Assembly (NCBI RefSeq): GCF_900631955.1
Contig: NZ_UZWD01000004.1
Location: 124,001-188,000, forward strand
From: Devosia equisanguinis
GTDB taxonomy: Bacteria; Pseudomonadota; Alphaproteobacteria; Rhizobiales; Devosiaceae
Length of the DNA stretch: 64,000 bases
Reading direction: 5' to 3'
This document shows, piece by piece, positions 35,419 to 44,436 of the stretch. A program made the position numbers and the translations under genes. The notes beneath the pieces are model-generated. The model was not told the origin of the DNA. It did not search any database and was given only the letters and a program-made list of their open reading frames with translations. The stretch's first letter is position 1. Each line of letters opens with the position of its first letter.

Positions 35419-36414
35419 TCAGTAGACGAAATGGGCCGGGAAGGTGTGAACGCCGCCTGCGCCGGGGCGATCATCGAGGTTCTGATAGATGGTCGGCAGC
35501 ACGGTCTTGAGCCATGCGCCGCTTTCGACGACGAAGCCGGGACGGTGGGAATCGAGGCCATAGGGGTAGATGCGCACGGGCTTGGAGAGTGCTTCGGCCA
35601 AGCGGGCATGCCAGCGGTGGTGCATGTAGCCGCAGATGAGGTCCGGCTGGAATTCGGCGATGGTGGCCTCGAGCGGCGCGATATCGGCTGTCGGGTCTTC
35701 CTGGTTCACTTCGGTGACGCGCAGGATCTGGACCGCCTCGCTGGCGGCGCAGGCAGCCTTGAATTTCTTGAGGCGCGTGGCCTGTTCGAGCGAGAGGTGC
35801 ACCGTATCGAGATAGAGCACCCGATTGGGCCTGTTGCCGAGCCGGTCGAACATTTCCTTGAAGGCCGGGCCATAATCGAGGCCATAGCTGTGAACGCCGG
35901 GCAGGTCGAGCGTGGCGTCAAGGACGCTGATCTGGCTCGTGGTCTGGCCGAGGGAGGAAATGTCGGTTTCGTCGGTGATGCCGGCAAGCACTACCATGTC
36001 GAGGCGATCCCAGAAGGTCACAGGCATTTTCTCGTGGGTAAAACTGCCCATGACGAATTCATGGCCATCCGAGACAATGCCGCGTTCGAGCGCGATGACG
36101 AGGCGGGTATAGAACTCGTTGTTGAAGATGCCGCCGCCGACGATGTTGCGATTGTAGAAGAAGCCGACGCGGTGATGGGCTTCGGCCCAAGGCGCCTTTT
36201 CGAGGAAGGAGCCGCGCCCGACCTGGCGGCGAATGACCCCTTCGGCTTCCAGATCCTTGAGCGTCTTGATGACGGTGATCAGGGAGAAATCGCAGAATTT
36301 GGTGATCTCGTTCTGCGACTCGATCTTGTCACCCGCCTTGAGACCCGCGGTTTTCCAACGGCGGAACAAGAGGTCCCGCAACTGCAGGTGGCGGGGTGTC
36401 AGTTCAACATTCAC
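35419..36414 (-). CDS. GntR-type winged helix fused to LacI-like sensor domain
   Basis: A 331-residue regulator. Residues of about 8-75 form a GntR winged helix (KIESQNEITKFCDFSLITVI, LKDLEAEGVIRRQVGRGSF). The remainder is a periplasmic-binding-protein-like sensor (IALERGIVSDGHEF, PDLICGYMHHRW) as in sugar-sensing repressors. It overlaps the upstream SDR gene by 4 bp. A shared operator motif at 37213 lies in the promoter of this operon, so it could be either the regulator or a target of it. Confidence 0.88.
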   Translation of the reverse strand: MNVELTPRHLQLRDLLFRRWKTAGLKAGDKIESQNEITKFCDFSLITVIKTLKDLEAEGVIRRQVGRGSFLEKAPWAEAHHRVGFFYNRNIVGGGIFNNEFYTRLVIALERGIVSDGHEFVMGSFTHEKMPVTFWDRLDMVVLAGITDETDISSLGQTTSQISVLDATLDLPGVHSYGLDYGPAFKEMFDRLGNRPNRVLYLDTVHLSLEQATRLKKFKAACAASEAVQILRVTEVNQEDPTADIAPLEATIAEFQPDLICGYMHHRWHARLAEALSKPVRIYPYGLDSHRPGFVVESGAWLKTVLPTIYQNLDDRPGAGGVHTFPAHFVY

Positions 36415-37181
36415 GGCTCGGCACCCCAGGACAGTTGGTTGGCAAGAATCCCGCCATCGATGAACAACATCTGTCCTGTAATATAACGCGCCTCATCGGA
36501 AGCAAGAAAGACCGCGGCTCCACCGATATCTTCGGGCTCGGCAATGCGGCCAAGTGGAATCTGTCGGGCAAGGGATTTTCTCAAATCCTCGGAGCCGAGG
36601 GCAGCGGCGGTGAGAGGTGTGCGCACCAGGCCGGGGCCGAGACCGTTGACGCGGATGCCGCGGCTGGCGAGGGTCACCGCGAGGGACTTTACCAGCATGA
36701 GGACAGCGCCTTTGGAGGTGTCATAGGCGACGCTGTCGCGTTCGGCGGCCATGGAATTGGTGGAGCCGACGCAAATGATGCTGGCGCCGGCCTGACCCTC
36801 TGCCACGCGATTGGCGAAGGCCTGGCTCGCGAAGAGATAGGCGCGCACATTGAGCGCGAAGGTGCGCTCGAAAATGTCTTCGGTGAGCTGGCCAAAAGGG
36901 GCGTCGAGGAAAGTGCCGGCATTGTTGACCAGTGTGTCGAGCCTGCCCCAGTGTGCGTAGGCCTCGTCCACCAGCCGTTCGGCTGCGCCGGGCCCTGCCA
37001 GATCGGTTTGCACGAAGTGCACATCGGTGAGGGCGGAAAGTTCGCCGATGGCAAGCTCCGCATGGTCGTCTCGGATATGCGAATTGAGGATCACGCGATA
37101 GTCGTCAGCGGCAAAAGCCCTGGCAATTCCGAGGCCTATCCCATGCGTGGAGCCGGTAATGCAGACGGTGCGGCGATCCAT
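36411..37181 (-). CDS. SDR family oxidoreductase
   Basis: A 256-residue short-chain dehydrogenase: cofactor motif TGSTHGIGLG, NNAG, catalytic YDTSKGA (YxxxK) and a C-terminal ITGQMLFIDGGILANQLS. It is the first gene of the minus-strand operon SDR - regulator - RidA. It starts 64 bp from the divergent nagA-like gene, and the two share a promoter region with a conserved operator-like motif. Confidence 0.93.
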   Translation of the reverse strand: MDRRTVCITGSTHGIGLGIARAFAADDYRVILNSHIRDDHAELAIGELSALTDVHFVQTDLAGPGAAERLVDEAYAHWGRLDTLVNNAGTFLDAPFGQLTEDIFERTFALNVRAYLFASQAFANRVAEGQAGASIICVGSTNSMAAERDSVAYDTSKGAVLMLVKSLAVTLASRGIRVNGLGPGLVRTPLTAAALGSEDLRKSLARQIPLGRIAEPEDIGGAAVFLASDEARYITGQMLFIDGGILANQLSWGAEP

Positions 37182-37200
37182 ATTTACACCCGAAACGAAG

Positions 37201-37232
37201 TGAGTTAACTCATTAGCATAATAACATGGTAA
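37201..37232. promoter_or_regulatory. Shared operator-like site A plus palindrome
   Basis: 37213-37232 reads TTAGCATAATAACATGGTAA on the plus strand. It matches site B (51716-51735, minus strand) at 15 of 20 positions and site C (60523-60542, minus strand) at the common core TTA.CA....AACAT..T. The A-B match extends four more bases upstream (CTCA). A perfect palindrome TGAGTTAACTCA occupies 37201-37212. The site lies between the divergent SDR and nagA-like genes. Confidence 0.6.
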
Positions 37233-37245
37233 TAGAGGTTACCCA

Positions 37246-38436
37246 ATGGGTGTCAAGCAGAAGTGGGCAGGCGGTCTCGTCGTGACGCCGGCGGGGATTC
37301 TGCGCCATGACCTGCTGGTGGAAGATGGCCGGATTGTTGGGCTGGTCGCACCGGAAATGGCGACCGGGGCAGACTGGCAGGTGCATGATGCGAGCGGGAA
37401 GCTGCTGTTTCCAGGCATGATCGACCTGCTGCAGCATGGCTTCGACATCAACCTTTATGCCGATGCGACGCCGGATGGGGTGGCAGATTCTGCGGCCAAG
37501 CTGCCGGCGCGCGGGGTAACGGCGTTCTTGCCCTCGATCGGTTGCCAGCCGCCCGGTGAATTCTCTTCGGTGCTGTCGCGGTTGTCCGAGGCTTGTGGCC
37601 GTGCCGAGGGGGCGCGGGCGCTCGGTATTCACAGCGAAGGGCCATGTTTCAATTCGCCGGGCGCGCATAATCCGCAGAACCTTCAGCTGCCGTCGGTCGA
37701 ACTGGCGGAGATGATGCTCGACAAGGCCGAAGGGCGGCTGGCGGCGGTGACCATTGCGCCGGAATTACCGGGCGCGGAGCCGTTCATCCGCCGGATGAAG
37801 GCAGCGGGGGTATCGATCCATTTCGGTCATAGCCAGGCGGCGCCCGACGATGTCTCGCGCTATGTGAGCTGGGGCATCGATGCGGTGACGCATATGTATG
37901 ACGTGATGCGAACCATGCCGCCGGACAATTCGGGGGTGCATGTATTTTCGCTGCCCGATGCACTGCTGGCCGAGCGCCACCTGGCGCTGGGCGTCGTGGC
38001 GGATGGCATTCATGCCCATCCCAAACTCCTGCGTATCCTGGCGCAATTGCCGGTGGATCGGGTGTTTCTCGAAACGGACTCGATGAAATATGCGGGCCTG
38101 CCGGGAACGGAATTCGAGTTCTATCCCGGCTATTTCGTGACCAGCGCGCCCGGCCAGGCGGTACGCGATCGCAATGGGGGGCTGTGCGGCTCGTCTTTGA
38201 CCTCGGACGAGGCCATGCGAAACTATGTGTCGATGGCCGGCGCCGACCTGGTGCAGGCGGCGCATGCGGCGAGCCTGGTGCCGGCGCGGGTTATCGGGCG
38301 AGAGGCAGATATGGGCAGTATCGAAGCCGGCAAACTGGCTGATTTCGTGCTGCTCGATGCGGCGGATCTATCGGTTGTGGAGACCATTGTCGGTGGCAAA
38401 TCCTATTTTAGGCGCGACCATGCAAAAGCAGCCTGA
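37246..38436 (+). CDS. N-acetylglucosamine-6-phosphate deacetylase-like amidohydrolase
   Basis: A 396-residue metal-dependent hydrolase of the NagA type. Aligning features are LGIHSEGPCFN (metal Glu), HFGHSQAAPDDV and THMYDVM (His ligands), VADGIHAHPKLLR, and the catalytic Asp in FLETDSM. The first metal position is not HxH (IDLLQHGFD), as in the single-metal E. coli-type NagA. It should remove an acetyl group from an amino-sugar phosphate or a related acetamido compound. It is followed by two overlapping small genes, so the product may pass on to those proteins. The divergent SDR shares its promoter. Confidence 0.85.
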   Translation: MGVKQKWAGGLVVTPAGILRHDLLVEDGRIVGLVAPEMATGADWQVHDASGKLLFPGMIDLLQHGFDINLYADATPDGVADSAAKLPARGVTAFLPSIGCQPPGEFSSVLSRLSEACGRAEGARALGIHSEGPCFNSPGAHNPQNLQLPSVELAEMMLDKAEGRLAAVTIAPELPGAEPFIRRMKAAGVSIHFGHSQAAPDDVSRYVSWGIDAVTHMYDVMRTMPPDNSGVHVFSLPDALLAERHLALGVVADGIHAHPKLLRILAQLPVDRVFLETDSMKYAGLPGTEFEFYPGYFVTSAPGQAVRDRNGGLCGSSLTSDEAMRNYVSMAGADLVQAAHAASLVPARVIGREADMGSIEAGKLADFVLLDAADLSVVETIVGGKSYFRRDHAKAA

Positions 38437-38881
38437 AACACCCCTGCGCTATCAGGAAGAGGGCAATGTTCACCTCGATTTCCATGGGGCGGTGAACACG
38501 ACCATCGACTTTATCGTCGAGCGCTATGGCGTCGAGGTGCTGCACGAGATTTTTGCCAAGGTGGGCAAGGATGTCTATGTCGACCTGCGGCGGCATATGC
38601 TGGACGGCCATCCCGAGGAGATGGTGCGGCACTGGCGGTATTTCTTTACCCGCGAAAATGCCGACTATGACATTGCGGTCAGCGAGGACGAGATTGTGCT
38701 CACCGTGCGCCGCTGCACGGCCTGGCACCATGTCGCAAAGATCTCTCCATCGGTTTCGGTGCATTTCTGCGATCAGACGACCAAGGTGAACGAGGCGATC
38801 GCCGAGGGCACGCCCTATCGGATTGATACCGAGATTACCGGGCCGGGGGCGTGCCGGCAGATCATCCGGAGGCGCGCATGA
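38420..38881 (+). CDS. Uncharacterised small protein, ATC-hydrolase-like, paralog 1
   Basis: A 153-residue soluble protein. Three Cys stand at 99 (VRRCTAWHH), 117 (VHFCDQTT) and 145 (GPGACRQIIR). The same spacing (C, 18 residues, C, about 28-30, C) is found in the protein encoded next, and the surrounding sequence aligns, so the two are diverged tandem paralogs. The pattern resembles the C-terminal region of L-2-amino-thiazoline-4-carboxylic acid hydrolase-like proteins, but I am not sure of that. It overlaps the nagA-like gene by 17 bp, which implies translational coupling. Confidence 0.82.
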   Translation: MQKQPETPLRYQEEGNVHLDFHGAVNTTIDFIVERYGVEVLHEIFAKVGKDVYVDLRRHMLDGHPEEMVRHWRYFFTRENADYDIAVSEDEIVLTVRRCTAWHHVAKISPSVSVHFCDQTTKVNEAIAEGTPYRIDTEITGPGACRQIIRRRA

Positions 38882-39363
38882 TCCCGAGCGACCATTTCAC
38901 CCGCTTCTACAACGAGGTGTTCAAATTCCTCGAGAGCAAGGGGCAGGAAGATCTCGACCTCTACTGGCTCGAAATCAGCAAGAACCAGGAAAAACACATT
39001 CTCGAGCTGATCCAGACCAAGGGTCTGCAGGGCATGTATGAATACTGGTCGGTGATCGAGGAAGAGGAAAATTGCGAGCTCGACCTGATGGTCGATGACG
39101 AGCATCTCGAACTGCACATGCATGGTTGTCCGAGCCTGGCCAAGGTGATGGACAATGATGCTGCGCCAATGACACGCTATTGCGACCATTGCGCTGGCTG
39201 GATCGGTCCGATCATGGACAAGACTGGCTATCACCTCGTCTATGACGTGATCAGCCGCACCGAGCCCCGTTGCGTCATGCGCATCTTCAAGGATGCGGAC
39301 AAGGCGAAAGAGGCGGAGAAGTCCGTGCAGCTTTTGATGGGCTGGCCGGGCAAGAAGGACTGA
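38878..39363 (+). CDS. Uncharacterised small protein, ATC-hydrolase-like, paralog 2
   Basis: A 161-residue soluble protein starting MIPSDHFTRF at 38878 (ATGA overlap with the previous gene). Cys84 (HMHGCPSL), Cys102 and Cys105 (YCDHCAGW) and Cys132 (EPRCVMRIF) match the Cys positions of its neighbour, with one extra Cys in CDHC. His80 and His82 lie close by, so a metal site is possible. A heteromeric enzyme formed by the two paralogs is one reading of the tight coupling; function unknown. Confidence 0.85.
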   Translation: MIPSDHFTRFYNEVFKFLESKGQEDLDLYWLEISKNQEKHILELIQTKGLQGMYEYWSVIEEEENCELDLMVDDEHLELHMHGCPSLAKVMDNDAAPMTRYCDHCAGWIGPIMDKTGYHLVYDVISRTEPRCVMRIFKDADKAKEAEKSVQLLMGWPGKKD

Positions 39364-39373
39364 ACTCAGTCCT
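39356..39373. terminator. Palindrome holding both stop codons of convergent genes
   Basis: AGGACTGA-AC-TCAGTCCT is a perfect 8+2+8 palindrome. It contains the TGA of the plus-strand gene and the TGA of the minus-strand MFS gene; both proteins end in Asp-stop as a result. The 2-base loop is too tight for a classical hairpin, so terminator function is only possible. Confidence 0.35.
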
Positions 39374-41621
39374 GTGCCGGCCGTAGGACGTGGCGTGCTG
39401 CCACGGCGAGCAGCACCATGAGGGCCGGGTGGGCCTCGGTGATGTCTCGGGTGCCATCTATGAGTTCGACGACGGGCCATGCGTCGCCATGAGGCGATGC
39501 GGCGATGAGTGGGCGCAGGGCATGCAGGGCGGCGAAGCTTTCGGCCGTCGGGCCGGTGCCGAGACCGGCGGCGGACTGGACCAGCGCAGCCCGGATGCTT
39601 TCCGTGCGCTTGTCCCTGGCGTCGAGCGCCTTGGCGAGGCGGCTCAGCAGAGCTGGCAGGCAGTAGCCAGGCATGCGCTGTTCGCGCCGCCAGTTGCGGG
39701 CGAACTGCTCTTCGATACCGAGGATTTTGGAGATGGCCAGCAGCACGACCTTGCTGCGGGGTTCGCTGATTGGGTTGTCGTCCCGGGCCTGGTCGACATA
39801 GATGGCGACGAGAGCGGGCACGCTTTGCCGGTCGCCGAACTTGCCTAGGGCAGACGCGGCGGCGAGGCGGCAATCGATATCGGCGTCTTCGAGGAGCATT
39901 TTTCGGATCGCCGGCAGGTAGTCTTCTGCCCGAATGTCGCCCAGCGAACGGGCAGCGCGCGAGCGCAGCAGGCGATTGCCGTCATCGAGGAAGCGGGCGA
40001 TTTTTCCGGCACTGGCGCGCGAGCGGAGCTGGCCGAGGGAGTCGAGCGCGGCATATTGCAGTTCGATCAGGCCGTCATAGGTGAGAATGCCCTCAAGCGC
40101 CTGGATGGCCTTGGGCGTGGGCGGCAGGCGGCCGAGCGCGCGGATGGCCTCGTGGCGCACGTCGAAGCTGGGATCGGACAGGGCGGAGATCAGTTCGTCC
40201 TTGGCCAGGGTGCTGCCGGAGCCGCCAAAGCTATAGGCGAGATCGCGGCGGCGCTGCTCGGAGGTGAAGCTGGAAAAGCGCTGGATGCCCCAGAGGGCGC
40301 GCAGGGGATTGCCGGTCGAAAATTGTCCAAGGAAATCCCGGACGCCGGTGGCGCCTTCCTCCTTGAGGAGAGCGAACACCGCGGCGGAGCTGGCGGTCAC
40401 CAAGGCAGCGACGAGGAAGAGCGCTTCGTAGCCGCCGATATCGGCGGGGCCGATGCTTGTGCCATTGTGCTCAAAATATTGCACCAGAATGCCGGCGAGC
40501 ACGGTGAGGCCGCCGCCAAAGATGCCGTCGCTGGAATAGGCGAGCGCCATATAGCTCTCGCGCTCGGTGGGCGGCACATAATTGAGCATATAGACGCTCC
40601 CGCCCACCATGGCGCCCTGCACGAGGAAGCCGAACAGGAAGAAGACGAGGCCAGCGAGCAGTTCGACGCCGGGAATGCCATCGTGGAGGAAGGGGAGGGC
40701 AAGCAGCATGACGACCTGCAGGGTCTGCAGGGTGATGCGGATGGCCCGGGTGCCGTGGCGGTCGATAAACCAGCCGGCGGCATAGCTGCCAGCGGCCGAG
40801 CCGACGGGGATGAGCGCTGCCATGAGCACGATCTGGCCGCTCGATATGCCCAGGCGCTCACGGAAAAAGAGCAGCAGGAAGATGTTGAGCGCCGAAAAGA
40901 CGAGATATTGGCTGCCGGAGGAATAGAGGAAGGCGAGGAAATTGCGATCGCGCAACGGTACGCGGAGCTGACGGAATCCTTCGAGACTGCTGCCCGCTGA
41001 CTTGCGCGGGCCGCCGCCTCCGAGCCCGAAGAGGAAGAGGCCGCCAGCAATGCCGATGACAATGCCTATGGCAAAGACGGGATAGAAGCGCTCGATGCCA
41101 TCCCGCCCGTCGAGCCAGAGCTGGATGAGGAAGGAGCCAATCAGCGCCGTGGGCAGATAGGCCAGTGCGTTCTTGCCGCTGACCTGACCGCGCACAAGGC
41201 GGGGGATGATCTCCTGCGACCAGGGGACCACGGCGGCCTCGGACAGGGTGCGGCAGATGGCGAAGCAAATGATGGCACCGAAGATCAGCGCGAACGCGAC
41301 GTTGGGCGTGGCGATGAAGAGAGGTGCAATGAAAAGCGGCAGCAGGAAGAGATAGCGGGCAATGAGCGCAAGGGCGGCAACACGCTTGGTGCCAAAATGC
41401 AGGATGACCGGCAAGGCGGCGATGCCGAGGACCTGAAAGAAAGGCAGGATGCCGCCGATAAGGCCGATGCGATCCTTGTCGATGCCCAGTTCTGCCGAAA
41501 ACAGCACTAGCGGCGCGCCGACGGTGCAGAGCACCGCAGTGCCTGTGAGTACCGAATAGCCGTAGTAGAACGGCATTTTTCTCAGCTTGGCATAGTCGGT
41601 CAGTTCTGGTGTCGTCGACAC
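39366..41621 (-). CDS. MFS transporter fused to C-terminal HEAT repeats
   Basis: About 751 residues from a GTG at 41621 (ATG at 41576 also possible). Residues of about 15-430 form a 12-helix major facilitator domain (GLIGGILPFFQVLGIAALPV, ERLGISSGQIVLMAALIPVG, GWFIDRHGTRAIRITLQTLQ). Residues of about 470-700 are soluble helical repeats of the HEAT type (PSFDVRHEAIRALGRLPPTP, AALDSLGQLRSRASAGKIAR, RSRAARSLGDIRAEDYLPAI, DCRLAAASALGKFG). The fusion is unusual; the repeats should lie in the cytoplasm. It is the last gene after AraC and a sialidase-like gene, so it may import the released sugar. Confidence 0.88.
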   Translation of the reverse strand: MSTTPELTDYAKLRKMPFYYGYSVLTGTAVLCTVGAPLVLFSAELGIDKDRIGLIGGILPFFQVLGIAALPVILHFGTKRVAALALIARYLFLLPLFIAPLFIATPNVAFALIFGAIICFAICRTLSEAAVVPWSQEIIPRLVRGQVSGKNALAYLPTALIGSFLIQLWLDGRDGIERFYPVFAIGIVIGIAGGLFLFGLGGGGPRKSAGSSLEGFRQLRVPLRDRNFLAFLYSSGSQYLVFSALNIFLLLFFRERLGISSGQIVLMAALIPVGSAAGSYAAGWFIDRHGTRAIRITLQTLQVVMLLALPFLHDGIPGVELLAGLVFFLFGFLVQGAMVGGSVYMLNYVPPTERESYMALAYSSDGIFGGGLTVLAGILVQYFEHNGTSIGPADIGGYEALFLVAALVTASSAAVFALLKEEGATGVRDFLGQFSTGNPLRALWGIQRFSSFTSEQRRRDLAYSFGGSGSTLAKDELISALSDPSFDVRHEAIRALGRLPPTPKAIQALEGILTYDGLIELQYAALDSLGQLRSRASAGKIARFLDDGNRLLRSRAARSLGDIRAEDYLPAIRKMLLEDADIDCRLAAASALGKFGDRQSVPALVAIYVDQARDDNPISEPRSKVVLLAISKILGIEEQFARNWRREQRMPGYCLPALLSRLAKALDARDKRTESIRAALVQSAAGLGTGPTAESFAALHALRPLIAASPHGDAWPVVELIDGTRDITEAHPALMVLLAVAARHVLRPAQD

Positions 41622-41628
41622 GATTGCC

Positions 41629-42702
41629 TCACAGCCGGATGCGGAAAGTTTTGATGACGTGCTGGCCGTGTTCGACCTGCCAGCAGCAGGCGAGGTATTC
41701 GTCACGGCCCAGCGCCAGCAGGCTCGGTTGGCCGAAGCGCAGGTTGGCGAAAGGGTCGGCCTCCCCCGTTCCTTGTCCCAGTCTCTCGTCGGCGAAAAGC
41801 GCAAGCGTGTCCAGTACTTCCAGGCGATCATGGTGGAGGCGGGAGCGGCAGATATTGAGGCCGACGGGCGACTCGCGGTGGGCGTGAATGCTGAACATTT
41901 CGCTGTCGCCGAGGGCGAGGCCGTTGGAGGCCTGGGCATGGATGCCGGTGTCGAGGGTGCGGAAGGTGTCGCCGCCATCCTCCGAGAGCGCGAGGCGATT
42001 TGTCAGGTTGTGGCCAGCGGCGATGTCAAAGGCCCAGAAGAGGACGCCGATACGCTCGCCGCCGAAATCGATCAGGCGACTTTCCCAAGGGGCGATGATG
42101 CTGGGTTCGGCGCGGAAGAAAATGGATTTCTTCTGCCAGGTTTTGCCATTGTCGACGCTGGAGATCAGCCAGCCTTCGTGATTGTCGGGGCCGAGATGGA
42201 ATGGGGCGCCCGAGCCAAGCAATTCGCCGGAGGCGCGTTGAACGATGGGGCCTGAGAGTTCGAGGCCGGCATCTTCGACGATGAAGCGCTCCGGCGCGGT
42301 CCACGTGTGGCCGCCGTCGTGAGAGCGGGACAGCTTGTTGTGAAGGGGCAGGAGTTCGTTGGTCTTGGGATCGACAATGGGTGTCAGCGACGTGGGGCGG
42401 AGGAAGACATAACCGGTGGCAAGCAGGGTGCCGTCCGCGAGGGCGACCGGCTTGAAGGTTTCGGATTCTTCGGGGGTGAAGGCGCGGGTGTGAAGCGGGC
42501 TGGGCGCGCTCCAGGTCCGGCCATTGTCGGTGCTCCTGCTGACATGCGCGCGCATGTCGGCAGCGTCGAAGGCCTGGCCGATGGAGAAGAGCGCGACGAT
42601 ATCGCCACTGGCAAGGCGAGCAAGGCCTGGGAAGGCGGCCTGGCGGCTGACGAGAAGCGGGTCGGGGTTGGCATAGAGTATGCCCGTCTCAAGGAACTGC
42701 AT
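41629..42702 (-). CDS. Sialidase-superfamily (BNR/Asp-box) protein
   Basis: A 357-residue beta-propeller with four Asp boxes: STDNGRTW (57-64), SHDGGHTW (127-134), SVDNGKTW (182-189) and SEDGGDTF (240-247). No signal peptide is visible, so it is probably cytoplasmic and acts on an imported oligosaccharide rather than on an outer surface (inference). The N-terminal FPGLARLASGDIVALFS matches the first strand block of exo-alpha-sialidase-like proteins. It stands between an araC and an MFS gene in one operon. Confidence 0.85.
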   Translation of the reverse strand: MQFLETGILYANPDPLLVSRQAAFPGLARLASGDIVALFSIGQAFDAADMRAHVSRSTDNGRTWSAPSPLHTRAFTPEESETFKPVALADGTLLATGYVFLRPTSLTPIVDPKTNELLPLHNKLSRSHDGGHTWTAPERFIVEDAGLELSGPIVQRASGELLGSGAPFHLGPDNHEGWLISSVDNGKTWQKKSIFFRAEPSIIAPWESRLIDFGGERIGVLFWAFDIAAGHNLTNRLALSEDGGDTFRTLDTGIHAQASNGLALGDSEMFSIHAHRESPVGLNICRSRLHHDRLEVLDTLALFADERLGQGTGEADPFANLRFGQPSLLALGRDEYLACCWQVEHGQHVIKTFRIRL

Positions 42703-42710
42703 TGGGGCTC

Positions 42711-43502
42711 TCAGGCAAAGGGATTGGAGCGGTGGCGGAATTCGCCGGGGGTGCAGCCACGGCTGCGGTGAAAGGCAGCGATGAAGGTTTCTGCGTGGCC
42801 ATAGCCGACGAGGCGGGCGATCTCGCCCAGCGTGTAGCGGGTGGTTGAAAGCAGGTCTTCGGCGCGGCGTAGGCGCATTTCGCGCAGGTGGCTGCCGGCA
42901 GAGGTGTGGTATTGGCGGCGATGTCGGGCGCGCAGAGCGCTTTCATGGACGCCCATTACCGCGGCGACGTCGCTGAGGGTGCGCATCTTGTGTAGTGACT
43001 TTGTTGCCTGCCCCCAGGCCATGTCGAGGCCGTCATCGCTGGGTGCAGGCTCGTTGTACGTGGCGGCTGGGTGATCGAAACAATCGAGTATCGCGAGGAG
43101 GAGCCGATGGCGGCGTTGCAGGTCCACCGTCGTGGTCGTGTTGGCGAGATCGAGGCTCAGGCGCAGCATGGATTGGACGTGCATGGCTTCGCCGGGGCGG
43201 GGCAGGAGATAGCCGGGATCGCTGGTTTGCGCGCTGGCCATGGTGAAGTGGCAGATCGAGGCGGTTGCGAAGCCGCCTATGGTGGTGCCGGAGAAAGGTG
43301 TGTTCGGCAGGATCAGTATTCCGCCGGGGGCGCTGAGCGTAACGCTGTCGTCGCCATTGACGCTGAGGCGGACGCTGCCTTCGTGAATCCACAGAAGGTC
43401 ATGAAACTCCCACTGCGCCGGGCCGATGGGCATACGGCGGTCGAAGCGACCGAGACGGTGCTCGCGCAGAATGATGCCAGCTGGGTCCAGGCTTTGTGTC
43501 AT
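42711..43502 (-). CDS. AraC-family transcriptional regulator
   Basis: About 263 residues from MTQSLDPAGIILREH. An N-terminal cupin-like sensor (FHDLLWIHEGSVRLSVNGDD) is followed by the two AraC helix-turn-helix motifs (TLSDVAAVMGVHESALRARH and TLGEIARLVGYGHAETFIAA, then FHRSRGCTPGEFRHR). It heads the sialidase-MFS operon and is divergent from the PhyH gene, so it may control both. Confidence 0.9.
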   Translation of the reverse strand: MTQSLDPAGIILREHRLGRFDRRMPIGPAQWEFHDLLWIHEGSVRLSVNGDDSVTLSAPGGILILPNTPFSGTTIGGFATASICHFTMASAQTSDPGYLLPRPGEAMHVQSMLRLSLDLANTTTTVDLQRRHRLLLAILDCFDHPAATYNEPAPSDDGLDMAWGQATKSLHKMRTLSDVAAVMGVHESALRARHRRQYHTSAGSHLREMRLRRAEDLLSTTRYTLGEIARLVGYGHAETFIAAFHRSRGCTPGEFRHRSNPFA

Positions 43503-43520
43503 GTCGGCACAGCAGCATGA

Positions 43521-43539
43521 AGTGGCGGACGCTGCCACT
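43521..43539. promoter_or_regulatory. Candidate operator between araC and phyH
   Basis: AGTGGC-N7-GCCACT is a perfect 6-bp inverted repeat in the 150-bp gap between the divergent genes, about 20 bp from the araC start. AraC-family sites are usually direct repeats, so another protein might bind here. Confidence 0.3.
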
Positions 43540-43651
43540 GCCGTGTGGTGTGCGCAATCGGATTTCCTAATCGCCTGCCGTACTGCTCAACAGACGGATG
43601 GCAAAGCTTGGGCTCTGATGGTGGCAGAGGGAACCCACAAGGAGACAGCCG

Positions 43652-44428
43652 ATGTCCGCTGTAATGCAGGACCCGCTCATCAGCCTCAAGAGCGATTTCG
43701 ACCGGGATGGCTTCATCGCCATCAAGCCGCTTTTCGATGCCAGCAAGATGGCGGAGATCAATCGCGAGTTCGACCGCTATGTCGAAAGCTGCGTGCCCGG
43801 GATGAAAGACACCGAGGTGTTCTACGAAGAGAAGGGCGCCAAGGGCACGCTCAAGCAGATGCAGAACATGCAGCACTATGATGCGTATTTTCGCGACCTG
43901 CTCGAGACCGACACGATCCGAGATCTGGCCGAGACCATGCTGGGGGAAAAGGCCCGGGCGGTGAACCTTGAATATTTCAACAAGCCCGCTGGCATCGGCA
44001 AGCCGACCCCGCCGCATCAGGATGGGTACTACTTCCATTTCAACCCGCCGGCGGCCGTGACCGGCTGGCTCGCGCTGGAACGGGTCGACCCGGAGAATGG
44101 CTGCATCCACTATGTGCGCGGGTCGCACAAGATCGATGGCTACCGCCCGCACGGGCGATCGGAAATCCTTGGATTCTCCCAGGGCATTACCGATTTCGGC
44201 ACGCCGGACGACACGGCCAATACGGTGGCTTTTCCGGGCGATGCGGGCACCTTCCTGATGCACCACTCCAAGACCATCCACTGGGCCGGGCCCAATACCT
44301 CGCCGACGCGGGCAAGGCGGGCGCTCGGCTTTGTCTATTTCGGCGAGAGCGCCAAGGTGGATGAAGCGGCGCGGGCGGCCTACCAGGCCAAGCTCCAGGC
44401 CGACCTGCGGGCCGCCGGCAAGATCTGA
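43652..44428 (+). CDS. Phytanoyl-CoA dioxygenase family (PhyH) protein
   Basis: A 258-residue Fe(II)/2-oxoglutarate oxygenase. The iron-binding facial triad is in PPHQDGYYFHF (HxD) and HHSKTIHWAGPNTS (distal His), and the 2-oxoglutarate Arg is in ARRALGFVYFG. AAGGAG precedes the start. It hydroxylates an unknown organic substrate. It stands alone between the AraC operon and the M81 operon, ending before a strong hairpin. Confidence 0.92.
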   Translation: MSAVMQDPLISLKSDFDRDGFIAIKPLFDASKMAEINREFDRYVESCVPGMKDTEVFYEEKGAKGTLKQMQNMQHYDAYFRDLLETDTIRDLAETMLGEKARAVNLEYFNKPAGIGKPTPPHQDGYYFHFNPPAAVTGWLALERVDPENGCIHYVRGSHKIDGYRPHGRSEILGFSQGITDFGTPDDTANTVAFPGDAGTFLMHHSKTIHWAGPNTSPTRARRALGFVYFGESAKVDEAARAAYQAKLQADLRAAGKI

Positions 44429-44436
44429 ACGGCATC

